Part shown: one piece after another, positions 39,087 through 48,309 of the stretch
Layout: each line of letters starts with the position of its first letter
Numbering within the stretch: position 1 is the stretch's first letter
From: Metabacillus halosaccharovorans
Lineage (GTDB): Bacteria > Bacillota > Bacilli > Bacillales > Bacillaceae
Reading direction: 5' to 3'
Assembly: GCF_002019635.1 (NCBI RefSeq)
Contig: NZ_KV917372.1
Coordinates: forward strand, 744,001 to 808,000
Length of the DNA: 64,000 nt
The notes under the pieces: model-generated
Database searches by the model: none
Seen by the model: the letters and a program-made list of their open reading frames with translations, nothing else
Told to the model about the DNA's origin: nothing
Position numbers and translations under genes: made by a program

Positions 39087-40361
39087 TTAACTAACAATCG
39101 AGATTAAGTTTTTGTCTATTAAGGAATCAACAGCGGAACAAACCGCAATTTTCACATGAGTGTATGTTAGACCGCCTTGTACATAAGCAACATATGGTGC
39201 TCGAATTGGACCATCTGCAGACAACTCGATGCTGGCTCCTTGAATAAACGTGCCTGCCGCCATTATGACATCATCTTCATACCCAGGCATATAATTCGGG
39301 TATGGAGTTACATGAGAATTAATTGGTGAAGAATACTGGATTGCCTGACAAAAGGCGACCATTATGTCTGGATCATCAAACTGCACAGACTGTATCAAAT
39401 CAGTTCTCGTACTGTTCCACATTGGACTAGTCTTTAATCCGAGTTCCTCTAATAATCCTGAAGTAAATACTGCTCCCTTCAAAGCTTGTCCAACTACATG
39501 TGGAGCTAAAAAGAATCCCTGGTACATTTCCTGAAGACTATATAGGGAAGCACCAGCTTCAGCTCCGATGCCCGGAGATGTCATTCTATACGAGCATGCT
39601 TCGATTAAATCTTGTCTTCCAACAAGATAACCACCTGTTTTAGCAAGCCCACCACCTGGGTTTTTAATCAGAGATCCAGCCATTAAATCAGCGCCAACAT
39701 GACAGGGTTCTAACTCTTCTACAAATTCACCATAGCAGTTATCTACAAAAATGACAATATCTTCTTTTAAAGATTTAACAAACTTTATCATTTCCCTTAT
39801 TTCTGCTATTGTAAACGATGGACGTGTGGCATACCCTTTTGATCTTTGAATTCCAATCATTTTAGTTTTGTTTGTTACAGCATGTTTTACTGCGTCATAA
39901 TCAACTGCTCCATCTTTCTTTAATTCTACAGTTTGATAATCGATTTGAAATTCTTTTAATGAGCCAATCCCACTACCTCTTATCCCTACAATCTCCTCAA
40001 GTGTATCGTATGGCTTACCTGTGATATAAAGAAGTTCATCACCTGGTCTTAATACTCCAAACAACGCGATGGATATGGCATGAGTACCTGAAATTATTTG
40101 TGGTCGAACTAATCCTGCTTCACCACCAAACACGTCAGCATAAATTCTTTCTAACGTATCCCTTCCAATATCATCATAGCCATAACCTGTAGTTGGGATA
40201 AAGTGAGAATCACTCACTCTATGCTGTTGAAAGCTTTTTAAAACCTTGAACTGATTCAATTCACTTATTTTGTCTATCTCTAAATGAATAGGTTGTATCT
40301 TTTTTTCCACTTTTTCAACCATTGGTGACAGCTTGTTACCATATTTCAAAAAATCAAACAT
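39087..40361 (-). CDS. ynbB: PLP-dependent methionine gamma-lyase-family protein YnbB
   Basis: 424 residues of the aluminium-resistance/YnbB family (fold-type I PLP enzymes). Visible: GYGYDDIGRDTLERIYADVFG, SGTHAISIALFGVLRPGDEL (cofactor-binding), VFVDNCYGEFVE, and MAGSLIKNPGGGLAKTGGYL with the Schiff-base Lys. Physiological substrate is not established; distant cystathionine-lyase similarity suggests C-S lyase chemistry. It follows hflX by 3 bases, and the hflX-ynbB-glnR order is conserved in Bacillus. Confidence 0.92.
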   Translation of the reverse strand: MFDFLKYGNKLSPMVEKVEKKIQPIHLEIDKISELNQFKVLKSFQQHRVSDSHFIPTTGYGYDDIGRDTLERIYADVFGGEAGLVRPQIISGTHAISIALFGVLRPGDELLYITGKPYDTLEEIVGIRGSGIGSLKEFQIDYQTVELKKDGAVDYDAVKHAVTNKTKMIGIQRSKGYATRPSFTIAEIREMIKFVKSLKEDIVIFVDNCYGEFVEELEPCHVGADLMAGSLIKNPGGGLAKTGGYLVGRQDLIEACSYRMTSPGIGAEAGASLYSLQEMYQGFFLAPHVVGQALKGAVFTSGLLEELGLKTSPMWNSTRTDLIQSVQFDDPDIMVAFCQAIQYSSPINSHVTPYPNYMPGYEDDVIMAAGTFIQGASIELSADGPIRAPYVAYVQGGLTYTHVKIAVCSAVDSLIDKNLISIVS

Positions 40362-40364
40362 CTT

Positions 40365-41636
40365 TTAACCCTCTCCGTTATACTTCTCTAGTTGTGAATG
40401 AATGGAATGTTCAGGAAGAACAAAACCTTCAATTTCATACATTTCACTTTCTTCAATAAAGTGTATTTGTTCAATTAATGACTCTGTTTTTAATTGGGAA
40501 ATCAGTCTCCCTTCATTTGAAGGCACAAGAACAGAGTAATGTTTCATAGAATTCTTAGCAACCATTTCAACCTTAGCTAATAAAAGTTCCAGATCTTTTT
40601 CATTAAAGGCTGAAATTTTCACATAGTCAGCAGAGGGAGAAGGTACAAAAGAATCGGGAGTAAGATCCTTCTTATTATATACTGTTAAAATTGGCTTATC
40701 CGATACTTCAAGTTGATCCAATAGTTTATAAACAGTTTTTTCATGGTTTGAATAGTCTTCGTTAGAGCTATCTACTACGTGCAAAATAAGATCAGCTTCT
40801 TTAACCTCTTCCAAGGTGGAGCGAAAGGCCGCAACCAGAGTTGTTGGTAAGTCTTGAATAAACCCGACAGTATCTGTTATAAGTGCTTGATATGTAGAAG
40901 GTAACAATACCTTACGAGTCATTGGATCCAATGTAGCAAACAATAAGTCTTCTTCAAAACTTCCTGCTGTTGTTAAACGGTTAAAAATCGTTGATTTTCC
41001 TGCATTTGTATAACCTACTAACGCAATTTGAAACGCCTGGTTTTTCTTACGACGCTCCCGGTAGCGATTTCTATGACGAACAACAGTTGAAAGTTGTTGT
41101 TTGATTTCATTAATGCGATTTCGGATATGTCGACGATCCGTTTCCAATTGTGTTTCACCGGGTCCTCTTGTACCAATTCCTCCCCCTTGACGTGAAAGAG
41201 CAATACCTTGACCTGATAATCTTGGGAGTAAATATTGTAACTGTGCCAATTCTACTTGAAGTTTTCCTTCTTTAGACTTTGCACGTTGAGCAAAGATATC
41301 TAAGATCAGCTGTGTACGATCGATAACTCTTACATTTATTATCTCTGATAAATTTCTAAGCTGACTTGGAGACAGCTCATCATTTAAAATTACTATATCA
41401 GGACTAAGTTCTTCCACAAGATTTAATAATTCATCAACTTTTCCTTTTCCAATATATGTAGCAGGATGCGGTCTCTCTCTTTTTTGAGTTAATTGAATGA
41501 GGACTTCACCGTTTGCCGTTTTCGTTAATGAAGCGAGCTCATCCATCGAATATTGAAAGTGTTCATCTTCCATTGTTTGTAACTGACACCCAGCCAATAT
41601 AACCTTTTCTTTAAGTGAGTCTACTGTATTTTTCAA
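40365..41636 (-). CDS. hflX: Ribosome-associated GTPase HflX
   Basis: 423 residues. The N-terminal HflX domain carries [16 protein letters not shown] and [16 protein letters not shown]. The conserved [19 protein letters not shown] is at about 160. A coiled coil then leads to the GTPase: [18 protein letters not shown] (G1), [26 protein letters not shown] (G3), YNKKD (G4). HflX splits stalled 70S ribosomes, notably in heat stress. Called ynbA in B. subtilis. Confidence 0.95.
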   Translation of the reverse strand: MKNTVDSLKEKVILAGCQLQTMEDEHFQYSMDELASLTKTANGEVLIQLTQKRERPHPATYIGKGKVDELLNLVEELSPDIVILNDELSPSQLRNLSEIINVRVIDRTQLILDIFAQRAKSKEGKLQVELAQLQYLLPRLSGQGIALSRQGGGIGTRGPGETQLETDRRHIRNRINEIKQQLSTVVRHRNRYRERRKKNQAFQIALVGYTNAGKSTIFNRLTTAGSFEEDLLFATLDPMTRKVLLPSTYQALITDTVGFIQDLPTTLVAAFRSTLEEVKEADLILHVVDSSNEDYSNHEKTVYKLLDQLEVSDKPILTVYNKKDLTPDSFVPSPSADYVKISAFNEKDLELLLAKVEMVAKNSMKHYSVLVPSNEGRLISQLKTESLIEQIHFIEESEMYEIEGFVLPEHSIHSQLEKYNGEG

Positions 41637-41855
41637 TAAAAAACCATTCCCTTACGCTATTTTAGCAATCTAATCATACCAAATATTTACGTTGTTCACT
41701 AATTATTTCTATAGTATAGACATAATTCTTGCGGAAGTATTCCGGAGATTTCAAGTAGATTGGAACAAAATCTAACAAAAAAAACATTGACCTTTAGCTT
41801 ATTTCCCATTTAAAATTGTCTGAGCTATAAAAAGAGCAACCTGGAGGAATGGACA

Positions 41856-42485
41856 TTGACTTGGGAAGTTTTAAGTATAATTGGCACCATTGCATTTGCT
41901 ATAAGTGGCGCAATTGTTGCAATGGAAGAGGAATATGATATTTTAGGTGTTTATATCTTAGGAATTGTCACCGCTTTTGGTGGTGGTGCTATTCGGAATC
42001 TGTTAATTGGAGTTCCTATTTCAGCCTTATGGGAGCAAGGACTATTATTTCAAATCGCTCTATTTGCAATGACATTGGTTTTTTTATTTCCACATCGTCT
42101 ATTACAGCACTGGCACAAATGGGGAAACCTGACAGATGCTATCGGCCTTTCTGCATTTGCTATACAAGGTGCTTTATACGCTGTTGAGATGGAACATCCC
42201 ATTAGCGCAACCATTGTTGCAGCTGTTTTAACCGGAAGTGGCGGAGGGATAGTTAGAGACTTATTAGCAGGTCGAAAACCTCTGGTTCTAAGGGCTGAAA
42301 TATATGCATTTTGGGCGATCATAGCCGGTTTTTTAATCGGATTCAAGGTAGTGGATCAATCATACGAGTTGTATATCCTTTTTCTTCTCATTGTCGTTCT
42401 TCGAGTTCTGTCCTATACATATAAATGGCGACTACCGAACCGGAGATTTCATGTGCCATCAAATAAAAATACCATGGCAGGATAA
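41856..42485 (+). CDS. TRIC-type (UPF0126) membrane channel-like protein
   Basis: 209 residues from a TTG start (GGAGG 9 bases upstream). Seven hydrophobic segments contain two Gly-rich repeats: AFGGGAIRNLLIG (about 45-57) and GSGGGIVRDLLAG (about 128-140). These are the hallmark of the TRIC/UPF0126 family (PF03458), whose bacterial members form trimeric cation channels; glycine or other small-molecule transport has also been proposed. Monocistronic, rightward against its neighbours, and ends in a bidirectional terminator. Confidence 0.9.
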   Translation: MTWEVLSIIGTIAFAISGAIVAMEEEYDILGVYILGIVTAFGGGAIRNLLIGVPISALWEQGLLFQIALFAMTLVFLFPHRLLQHWHKWGNLTDAIGLSAFAIQGALYAVEMEHPISATIVAAVLTGSGGGIVRDLLAGRKPLVLRAEIYAFWAIIAGFLIGFKVVDQSYELYILFLLIVVLRVLSYTYKWRLPNRRFHVPSNKNTMAG

Positions 42486-42530
42486 AAAATTCCCGACTAT
42501 GAGTTGATCTTGTAACTGTCCATCTTAGTC

Positions 42531-42568
42531 AAAAAAAGGCAACTCAAAATTTGTAGAGTTGCCTTTTT
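42531..42568. terminator. Bidirectional terminator
   Basis: GGCAACTC (42538-42545) pairs with GAGTTGCC (42556-42563), flanked by A7 on one side and T5 on the other. It serves both the TRIC gene and the convergent 114-aa gene. Confidence 0.9.
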
Positions 42569-42573
42569 ATCAC

Positions 42574-42918
42574 TTACGCACTTAACAGCCTGTTTGGTGC
42601 TTTTTTTGTTTGATTTATTTTACATTTAATATATGTTTGAGTTGTATCAAACATATCTGCCACATATAACGTAGCTCCGTAAAATGTTTTATCATTTGAC
42701 ATTTCCTCGTTCACAATATATTCATAAATTGCTGATTCAATATCAATTAAAAAAGGTAGCACACGATAATTTTTTACAATTATTTGATAAAGTTGTATTA
42801 TTAAAAACGGATTTTTATTGTATTTTTCAACTAAACCATTAACTCTATATTCATTAAGTGACAATCCATTTTCTACAAGATCCTTTAACTCTTCTAAAAA
42901 TAATTTGTTATCACTCAT
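42574..42918 (-). CDS. Hypothetical protein, 114 aa
   Basis: Start at ATG 42918 (MSDNKLFLEELKDLVENGLS) with AAGGAGTG 6 bases upstream; GTG 42927 overlaps that site. Helical and soluble: VEKYNKNPFLIIQLYQIIVK, IDIESAIYEYIVNEEM, ending NQTKKAPNRLLSA. No family recognised. Monocistronic between two terminator-bounded genes. A near-consensus cre site lies about 50 bases upstream, hinting at catabolite control. Confidence 0.65.
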   Translation of the reverse strand: MSDNKLFLEELKDLVENGLSLNEYRVNGLVEKYNKNPFLIIQLYQIIVKNYRVLPFLIDIESAIYEYIVNEEMSNDKTFYGATLYVADMFDTTQTYIKCKINQTKKAPNRLLSA

Positions 42919-42967
42919 TCTGATCACTCCTTCTTATACTTTGTATTCTAACATCGACGGACTTTTT

Positions 42968-42983
42968 TTGAAAGCGTTACCAA
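42968..42983. promoter_or_regulatory. Candidate CcpA cre site
   Basis: TTGAAAGCGTTACCAA differs at one position from WTGNAARCGNWWWCAW. It lies 50 bases upstream of the 114-aa gene start. Single degenerate sites occur by chance, so confidence is modest. Confidence 0.35.
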
Positions 42984-43250
42984 CTTTGAATTCAATAGCT
43001 TTTTTCGATTAAATTCTTAATCTTCTATGCTGATTTCATATCACTTTGCATTGTTATTCATTAATGGTTATACATACACATTACAATGCTAGGAGCAAAA
43101 GATTTTAAGACATTACATAATTAACTCATTGGCTTTTTATACATATACTCTAAACCTTTGCTCTTATATCCTAGAAAAAGTAATTGCAAACACATTTTTA
43201 TGACACGAGAATAACTTATTAAAAATGTCTTTAAAAAGGTGTGAAGAAAT
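42984..43250. other. Intergenic region, no gene seen
   Basis: AT-rich, stops in all frames, no hairpin of note. It must contain the divergent promoters for the 114-aa gene and the holin-like gene; I could not pick convincing hexamers. Confidence 0.5.
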
Positions 43251-43574
43251 TTGAAATGGAGAAATTATGGATTATGGATGTCTGTTGCATCCGTATTATA
43301 TATGGTTTTTAGGGACTTAGGCCTTCAAATCGACCTCACTAGTTGGGAAACATATGTCACATCTATATTAGGGATCCTTGTTACACTAGGGATTATTTCA
43401 AATCCTGAAAGTGGAAGAGGTTTTTTTAATGCAAAAACACCTTCACAACTTCCAGAACAATCAGTGAATAGTCAACAATCACTACAGCAAAATACTGTAA
43501 CAAATGAGACGAATGCCGAAATTGAATCAGATGAAATGACACCTGATCGTCAGTATGTTCCTTATGAAAAATAA
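43251..43574 (+). CDS. Holin-like (phi LC3-type) small membrane protein
   Basis: 107 residues from a TTG start. The first half (WRNYGLWMSVASVLYMVFRD, then TSWETYVTSILGILVTLGII, ending SNPESGRGFF) has two membrane helices and the -NPxxGRGF- end typical of phi LC3-type holins and their chromosomal relatives in spore-formers. The second half (about 65-107) is a Gln/Asn/Thr/Glu-rich disordered tail. It sits in host DNA, not in the prophage, and has a strong terminator. Its host role is unknown; a sporulation link is possible but not shown. Confidence 0.65.
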   Translation: MKWRNYGLWMSVASVLYMVFRDLGLQIDLTSWETYVTSILGILVTLGIISNPESGRGFFNAKTPSQLPEQSVNSQQSLQQNTVTNETNAEIESDEMTPDRQYVPYEK

Positions 43575-43580
43575 TAAAAA

Positions 43581-43610
43581 AAGATAGCCTCCACATCGGG
43601 CGGCTATCTT
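43581..43610. terminator. Bidirectional terminator
   Basis: AAGATAGCC (43581-43589) pairs with GGCTATCTT (43602-43610), with A and T runs on either side. It lies between convergent genes. Confidence 0.9.
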
Positions 43611-43616
43611 TTTTTA

Positions 43617-43958
43617 TTATTTTTCAATTTTCTCAACTTTAACAATACCATCAATATGATTTTCAGACTCAACATAAGCTAAAATTTTATCGTGAACTTT
43701 TATTGAATCGGTTATGGGATATTTTACACGATCACGGTGAAAATGTATTTTTGACTTTCCATCAACAGATTCCCCGAAGTATTGGTTTCCATCAACTTCT
43801 GTAATGATGTATGTAAGGGTTTTGTAATTTTCCAAGGAGTCGGAATTAACTGCAGTTTTCTTTGTTTCTCCTCCTTTTGGAAAAGGATACAATAGCACGA
43901 TCAATAACGTGGTTAATATTACAACTAGAATGATTAATAAAGTAACCTTCGTTTTCAT
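43617..43958 (-). CDS. Membrane-anchored hypothetical protein, 113 aa
   Basis: Start at ATG 43958 (MKTKVTLLIILVVILTTLLI) because GGAGG sits 5 bases before it; two earlier in-frame ATGs overlap or abut that site. One N-terminal membrane helix (about 5-24) is followed by an extracellular domain of ~85 residues, beta-rich, with YIITEVDGNQYFGES and IDGIVKVEKIEK. No lipobox Cys. It resembles small secreted OB/SH3-like domains of Bacillus in overall look, but no family is claimed. Confidence 0.65.
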   Translation of the reverse strand: MKTKVTLLIILVVILTTLLIVLLYPFPKGGETKKTAVNSDSLENYKTLTYIITEVDGNQYFGESVDGKSKIHFHRDRVKYPITDSIKVHDKILAYVESENHIDGIVKVEKIEK

Positions 43959-44074
43959 CATTACCTCCATTAAAACAATAAAAGTCTTATCAATTAGAAC
44001 GTTATATGAAAGATATATTTAGAATCAAAGAAAAACAACAGGAAGCTCAAGCTACTTTTCCTGTTGATGTAGGA

Positions 44075-45031
44075 TTAATTCTCATCTGAAATGACTAAAT
44101 CCTGACTTTTTATTGTCAAGAGATCTTCTCTGTGGTACTTGTCGGTTAATAATAACCTCATGGCTTGGGATCGAATCGACTTTTCAATTATATTTCGAAC
44201 ATAACGACCGTTACTGAACTTTGAGGGGTGTGTTACTGATTTAACACTCATTAAATGTTCTTTCAATTTCATAGCTGCATCTTGATGAAACTTATATTCT
44301 CTTTCTGTCATCATTAAATTCGAGATTTCCATTAAATCATCAACCGAATAATCCGGAAAATCAACAACTAATGGAAACCTTGACAATAAACCCGGGTTCA
44401 ATGATAAAAAATGTTCCATTTCTCGAGGATATCCAGCTAATATTAAGACAAAATCATGCTGCTTATCTTCCATATGTTTTACTAAAGTATCTATTGCTTC
44501 CTTTCCAAAGTCTTTCTCTCCACCTCTTGCAAGGGAGTATGCTTCATCAATGAACAGTATACCGCCTAGAGCCTTTTTTACGAGATCTCTTGTTTTTTGT
44601 GCAGTGTGACCGATATATTCACCAACAAGATCAGCCCTTTCAGCTTCAATAAGATGGCCTTTTGAAAGGACATTCATTTGAAAAAATAACTTTCCTACTA
44701 GTCTAGCTACAGTTGTTTTACCCGTCCCTGGATTACCTTTAAACATCATATGGAGTGCTTGTTTGCCTGCTTTCAGCCCTTGCTCTTCACGTTTTTTATT
44801 AATAAAGATCCACGCATATATTTCTTTTATCATTCTCTTCATCTCATTCATACCGACAAGCGAACTCATCTCTTCTTCTATTTCATTTAGGACTGCATGT
44901 TTAACCTCAAGCCTTGGAATTTTTAAATCATAAGAAGAAGGACTAACTTCTATCTTTTCTTTTGACTGATTATTTAAAATAATGTTTATCTGTCCATTTG
45001 TCTTGTATGTGACTGCTTGATCCCGTTCCAT
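44075..45031 (-). CDS. spoVK: Stage V sporulation protein K (AAA ATPase)
   Basis: 318 residues from ATG 45031 (MERDQAVTYKTNGQINIIL), 7 bases after GAGGTGG; GTG 45046 overlaps that site. CbxX/CfqX-type AAA domain: KGNPGTGKTTVARLVGKLFF (Walker A), GGILFIDEAYSLARGG (Walker B), then SRFPLVVDFPDYS (sensor/arginine-finger region). Needed for spore maturation in B. subtilis, where it is mother-cell (sigma-E) expressed. Neighbouring hfq and hflX match the conserved order. A 0A-box-like sequence lies at 45108-45116. Confidence 0.96.
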   Translation of the reverse strand: MERDQAVTYKTNGQINIILNNQSKEKIEVSPSSYDLKIPRLEVKHAVLNEIEEEMSSLVGMNEMKRMIKEIYAWIFINKKREEQGLKAGKQALHMMFKGNPGTGKTTVARLVGKLFFQMNVLSKGHLIEAERADLVGEYIGHTAQKTRDLVKKALGGILFIDEAYSLARGGEKDFGKEAIDTLVKHMEDKQHDFVLILAGYPREMEHFLSLNPGLLSRFPLVVDFPDYSVDDLMEISNLMMTEREYKFHQDAAMKLKEHLMSVKSVTHPSKFSNGRYVRNIIEKSIRSQAMRLLLTDKYHREDLLTIKSQDLVISDEN

Positions 45032-45329
45032 AGATGTCCACCTCACAATCTGCTCCGATTAAAGAAAAGGCTTTTTAACCATATGCTAGCCTCTTCTAAT
45101 CTATTTATTTCGACAAGTTCATTAAGATCAAATATAAAGGAATTGTTGATTATTTACGAAAACACAAGAATCTTGTTGCTTTTTGCGCTTTCCCAAGAAA
45201 TATTCATTCCTTTTATTTATATGCTGATAATTTCAAGTTACAACCTAAGCCATTAGTTTCTATATAAAATGTATGAAGTGACATGCAACTAAATGAGGAC
45301 TTTTTGCAGTGGAAGGAAAGATAAATAAG
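45032..45329. other. Intergenic region between spoVK and hfq
   Basis: No gene. On the minus strand CTTGTCGAAA (45117-45108) matches 9 of 10 positions of the Spo0A box, 77 bases before spoVK. The region should also hold the sigma-E-type spoVK promoter, which I could not define. Confidence 0.4.
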
Positions 45330-45364
45330 AAAAGGAGTTGATGAATGAATCATCAACTCCTTTT
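45330..45364 (-). terminator. hfq terminator
   Basis: AAAAGGAGTTGATG (45330-45343) pairs perfectly with CATCAACTCCTTTT (45351-45364) and is followed on the minus strand by CTTATTT. It lies just after the hfq stop. Confidence 0.88.
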
Positions 45365-45369
45365 CTTTA

Positions 45370-45597
45370 TTACTGCTCCAGTTCAATTTGAATATTCTTT
45401 TGTGGCGAGAATGTAGAAATTGCATGTTTATAAATTAGTTGTTGTTTTCCTTCTGTTTCTAATAAAACAGTGAAATTATCAAAGCCTTTAACAAGACCTC
45501 TTAATTGGAAGCCATTAAGTAAAAAAACAGTGACAAATGTGCCATCTTTACGTAATTGATTAAGTACTTGATCCTGAATATTAATTGATTGCTTCAT
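45370..45597 (-). CDS. hfq: RNA chaperone Hfq
   Basis: 75 residues, close to B. subtilis Hfq. Sm1 motif [20 protein letters not shown] and Sm2 motif IYKHAIST are clear. It forms a hexamer that binds small RNAs and mRNAs. It lies 38 bases after miaA, and miaA-hfq is a conserved pair, so they are probably cotranscribed. Short C-terminal tail ([13 protein letters not shown]), as normal in Firmicutes. Confidence 0.97.
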   Translation of the reverse strand: MKQSINIQDQVLNQLRKDGTFVTVFLLNGFQLRGLVKGFDNFTVLLETEGKQQLIYKHAISTFSPQKNIQIELEQ

Positions 45598-45635
45598 GTT
45601 TCGTCCTCCTCTTTTCTCTATACCTTTTAATTCGA

Positions 45636-46574
45636 TTAAAGTTGAAGCTTTCCTGCTATGTATGAAAAAATTTCATCCACCATTTGTTCGTTTTTTATCG
45701 GTGGTATCATATCAAACCATTTTACATCCATTTTGTTCCGAAACCATGTTAATTGCCGTTTTGCATATCTCCTGGAATTTTGTTTTAACTGATTCAGCGC
45801 TTCATTATACGATACTTTCCCATCAAAATAATCATATATTTCTTTATATCCAATTGCTTTGATTGATTGTGTATCCCGCAGACCTTGATTATAAAGGCCT
45901 TTTACTTCATTAATAAGGCCATTTTCAACCATTATATCCACTCGATCATTTATACGCTGATACAGGAGGTCCCGATCCATTGTTAAACCAATAAGAGCCA
46001 CATCATATAACAACTTATTCTCTTGTTGTTTTAGATGCTCATGCATTGGAATTTTTGTACAATGAAAAATCTCAAGTGCTCTTATCACTCTTCTTGTATT
46101 GTTTGGATGGATCTTCTCGGCTGATTCAGGATCAACTTGAGCTAATAATTGATGAATTGCCTGCTCACCTTTTTCACTTAGTTCCAATTCAAGTTTTTTT
46201 CGGAATTCCGGATCAGATGGGGACTCCGTAAACTGATAGTCATATAGTACAGATTGTATATAAAGGCCTGTCCCTCCGACTATCATGGGCATCTTGTTTT
46301 TATCCGTTATTTCGTTAATTAAAAATCTGGCTGTTTCCTGAAATTCGGCTACTGAATAAACATCATCAGGTTTCTTAATATCAATAAGATGATGTGGAAT
46401 CCCTTCCATTTCTTCCTTGGTAATTTTAGCTGTACCAATGTCCATTCCTTTATAAATTTGCATTGAATCACCACTAATTATCTCACCATTTAAACGATGG
46501 GCAATTTCAATACTAAGTTTAGTTTTACCGACTGCTGTTGGTCCAATAATGACAACAAGTTTCTTTCTTTCCAA
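45636..46574 (-). CDS. miaA: tRNA dimethylallyltransferase
   Basis: 312 residues from TTG 46574 ([20 protein letters not shown]), chosen for length agreement with other MiaA and an AAAGAG upstream; an open frame with TTG 46592 adds six residues. Motifs: P-loop [43 protein letters not shown], and [13 protein letters not shown] near the end. It adds a dimethylallyl group to A37 of UNN-decoding tRNAs; MiaB, encoded at 55.0-56.5 kb, then methylthiolates the same base. Confidence 0.96.
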   Translation of the reverse strand: MERKKLVVIIGPTAVGKTKLSIEIAHRLNGEIISGDSMQIYKGMDIGTAKITKEEMEGIPHHLIDIKKPDDVYSVAEFQETARFLINEITDKNKMPMIVGGTGLYIQSVLYDYQFTESPSDPEFRKKLELELSEKGEQAIHQLLAQVDPESAEKIHPNNTRRVIRALEIFHCTKIPMHEHLKQQENKLLYDVALIGLTMDRDLLYQRINDRVDIMVENGLINEVKGLYNQGLRDTQSIKAIGYKEIYDYFDGKVSYNEALNQLKQNSRRYAKRQLTWFRNKMDVKWFDMIPPIKNEQMVDEIFSYIAGKLQL

Positions 46575-46792
46575 ACATAACCACTCTTTCAAAGCAAATA
46601 GATTCTACGTTCATCATCTTATCATGGGAACGAATGGAACACCAGTTTATTGTTGCCGTTTTAACACAATTGTAAACATAGGAGGCGAATTGTTTTTTAG
46701 TTTACATAATAATATTATATTATATCCTCTACGCGTTTCAACAATGTAGTATCATTCATACTACAGATAGAATTCAATCCTATATTCCCAAA

Positions 46793-46813
46793 TAAAAAGC
46801 CCTCATAATGAGG
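46793..46813 (-). terminator. Terminator after the 57-aa membrane protein gene
   Basis: Minus strand CCTCAT and ATGAGG pair with a one-base centre, extended by flanking pairs, followed by GCTTTTTATT. Confidence 0.75.
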
Positions 46814-46815
46814 AC

Positions 46816-46989
46816 TTAACGCTTCCTGCTTTTATACTTAATTTTTTGAACCAGCTCAATATAAGAATCCAACAGAACAAAAGGCCAAAAAAGGATTGTG
46901 AAAATTGCCTTAATACTAGTAACTTTTCTATATTTATAAAATGAGAAGACGATTCCAATCATCATGTAAATAATTAGTTCAATAAACAT
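46816..46989 (-). CDS. Small membrane protein, 57 aa
   Basis: Start at ATG 46989 (MFIELIIYMMIGIVFSFYKY) with AAAAAGGAGG 8 bases upstream; the frame continues to 47025 without ribosome site. Two hydrophobic helices (about 1-18 and 27-45: IKAIFTILFWPFVLLDSYIE) and a basic C-terminus (KIKYKSRKR). No family recognised. Monocistronic with its own terminator. Confidence 0.65.
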   Translation of the reverse strand: MFIELIIYMMIGIVFSFYKYRKVTSIKAIFTILFWPFVLLDSYIELVQKIKYKSRKR

Positions 46990-47025
46990 GACAATTCCTC
47001 CTTTTTCGGTATTATATTCATCCAT

Positions 47026-47225
47026 TACTTATTCAGTTCGTTAAAAATTAGAAAAAACATCATTTATCCCCAATGAAGCACAAAAGCGGAAGCACCTTGA
47101 ACAGCCTAGGGTAAATAAGATGATTTAGAATAGAAGATTTCTTTGCCTTCAGTTCTAAATTGGCTAGGCCCTGGCGTTGAATGTCGCGCACTTATCCACA
47201 GTTCAAAGAATTTTAAAGTTTTCTA
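47026..47225. repeat. Possible degenerate Bacillus intergenic repeat
   Basis: AAAAGCGGAAGCACCTTGAA (near 47092-47111) followed by AGCC-type segments and, about 60 bases on, TGGCTAGGCCCTGG and TTATCCACAG. This resembles the decayed 'AAGCGGAAGCGCCTTG' repeats I associate with many Bacillaceae intergenic regions. Recognition is from memory and weak; no open frame of note. Confidence 0.35.
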
Positions 47226-47229
47226 AACA

Positions 47230-47470
47230 ATAAATCGAGTAGGATGCGCCTCACGGCGCCGACCTCTCTTCTCTAGCTCTTTATCAAGTTCATTTAGAAT
47301 GATATTACTTAGTAGTGGACTTAAAGGCCACCTAGTGGTGTACCTTCATGATTTTCTGTTACAACTCCATTCTCCATAATTCCCCTGATTGAAGATCTTC
47401 TGATTAATTTGAGCGTGGGTTTGTCTAGAGGCTTCTTTTAGATTCAAACGTCACCATGGATATCCTTGCT
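47230..47470 (-). pseudogene. Remnant of a group II intron reverse transcriptase (LtrA type)
   Basis: Reading the minus strand from about 47440: LKLIRRSSIRGIMENGVVTE, then NHEGTPLGGL, a stop, SPLLSNIILNELDKELEKRG. This is the RT domain block that in intact LtrA proteins reads GTPQGGPLSPLLSNI and runs on into a YADD motif. Here there is an internal stop, upstream frames are broken, and sequence after KRG loses similarity before the YADD motif. About 80 codons survive. It is a fragment of a once-mobile retroelement. Confidence 0.8.
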
Positions 47471-47546
47471 TTCAACTAAAATGGTACCTATAACCCGTTG
47501 CACATAACGGAATTTCACCGTATAGTTGATGCACATGCCTGGCACA
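47471..47546. other. Intergenic remainder, no gene seen
   Basis: Short sequence between the intron remnant and the cotJ terminator; it may contain further decayed intron sequence but I see no recognisable motif. Confidence 0.4.
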
Positions 47547-47547
47547 C

Positions 47548-47585
47548 AAAAAAAGGCAAAACCTAATTATTTAAAAGGTTTTACC
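47548..47585 (-). terminator. cotJ operon terminator
   Basis: Minus strand GGTAAAACCT pairs with AGGTTTTGCC (one mismatch) and is followed by TTTTTTTG. It lies about 135 bases after cotJC. Confidence 0.8.
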
Positions 47586-47719
47586 TAATATAACTAAACA
47601 TTATAGGTTTAAATATACACTTTCATTAAAAATTAATTAAAATCGTAAAAATATTTATAAAAGAATACTAATAATCTAACATTGAGCAGTTTGTTTATAC
47701 AGCTATATTTTCATTCTTA

Positions 47720-48289
47720 TTAAAATATTTTTTTTCGATCTCTTTCTTCTTTTAATATTTCTACAGCTTCACGGAAACGTTGTGAGTGTATAATTTCACG
47801 TTCTCTTAAAAATCTCAAACTATCATTTAAATCCGGATCATCTGAAATGTCTATTAACCATTGATATGTAGCTCTTGCTTTTTCTTCCGCTGCTATATCC
47901 TCATAGAGATCAGCAATTGGATCTCCTTTCGCTTGGATATAAGTCGCAGTAAAAGGAACGCCAGCAGCATTACTATAAAAAAGTGCACTGTCATGATTAA
48001 CATAATGTTCTGTTAATCCAGCTTCTTTTAATTGCTCCGGTGTAGCATCTTTTGTTAATTTATAAATCATAGTTGCAATCATTTCTAAATGGGCAAATTC
48101 TTCAGTACCTATGTCATTTAATAATCCCACAACTTTATCAGGAATCGTATAACGCTGATTTAAATAACGTAGTGCTGCTGCTAATTCTCCATCAGCTCCT
48201 CCGTATTGCTCCATAAGATATTTAGCAAGTGTAGGGTTACAAGTACTAACTTTTACCGGATATTGTAATTTCTTCTCATAATACCACAT
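47720..48289 (-). CDS. cotJC: Spore coat protein CotJC (manganese catalase family)
   Basis: 189 residues, the usual length. It starts MWYYEKKLQYPVKVSTCNPT; the ferritin-like metal site appears in GGADGELAAALRYLNQRYTI, TEEFAHLEMIATMI (here GTEEFAHLEM) and AAEEKARATYQWLIDI. It is a non-haem manganese-catalase-type protein of the spore coat. Last gene of cotJABC; B. subtilis expresses the operon from sigma-E. In many Bacillaceae cotJ lies elsewhere, so placement beside mutL is a local feature. Confidence 0.96.
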   Translation of the reverse strand: MWYYEKKLQYPVKVSTCNPTLAKYLMEQYGGADGELAAALRYLNQRYTIPDKVVGLLNDIGTEEFAHLEMIATMIYKLTKDATPEQLKEAGLTEHYVNHDSALFYSNAAGVPFTATYIQAKGDPIADLYEDIAAEEKARATYQWLIDISDDPDLNDSLRFLREREIIHSQRFREAVEILKEERDRKKIF

Positions 48290-48309
48290 AAACTCTCCCC
48301 TTTCTTAAA

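Noticed and set aside
43251-43574. Treating the holin-like gene as a second prophage remnant
   Set aside because: No other phage genes nearby, and chromosomal holin-like proteins are common in spore-formers.
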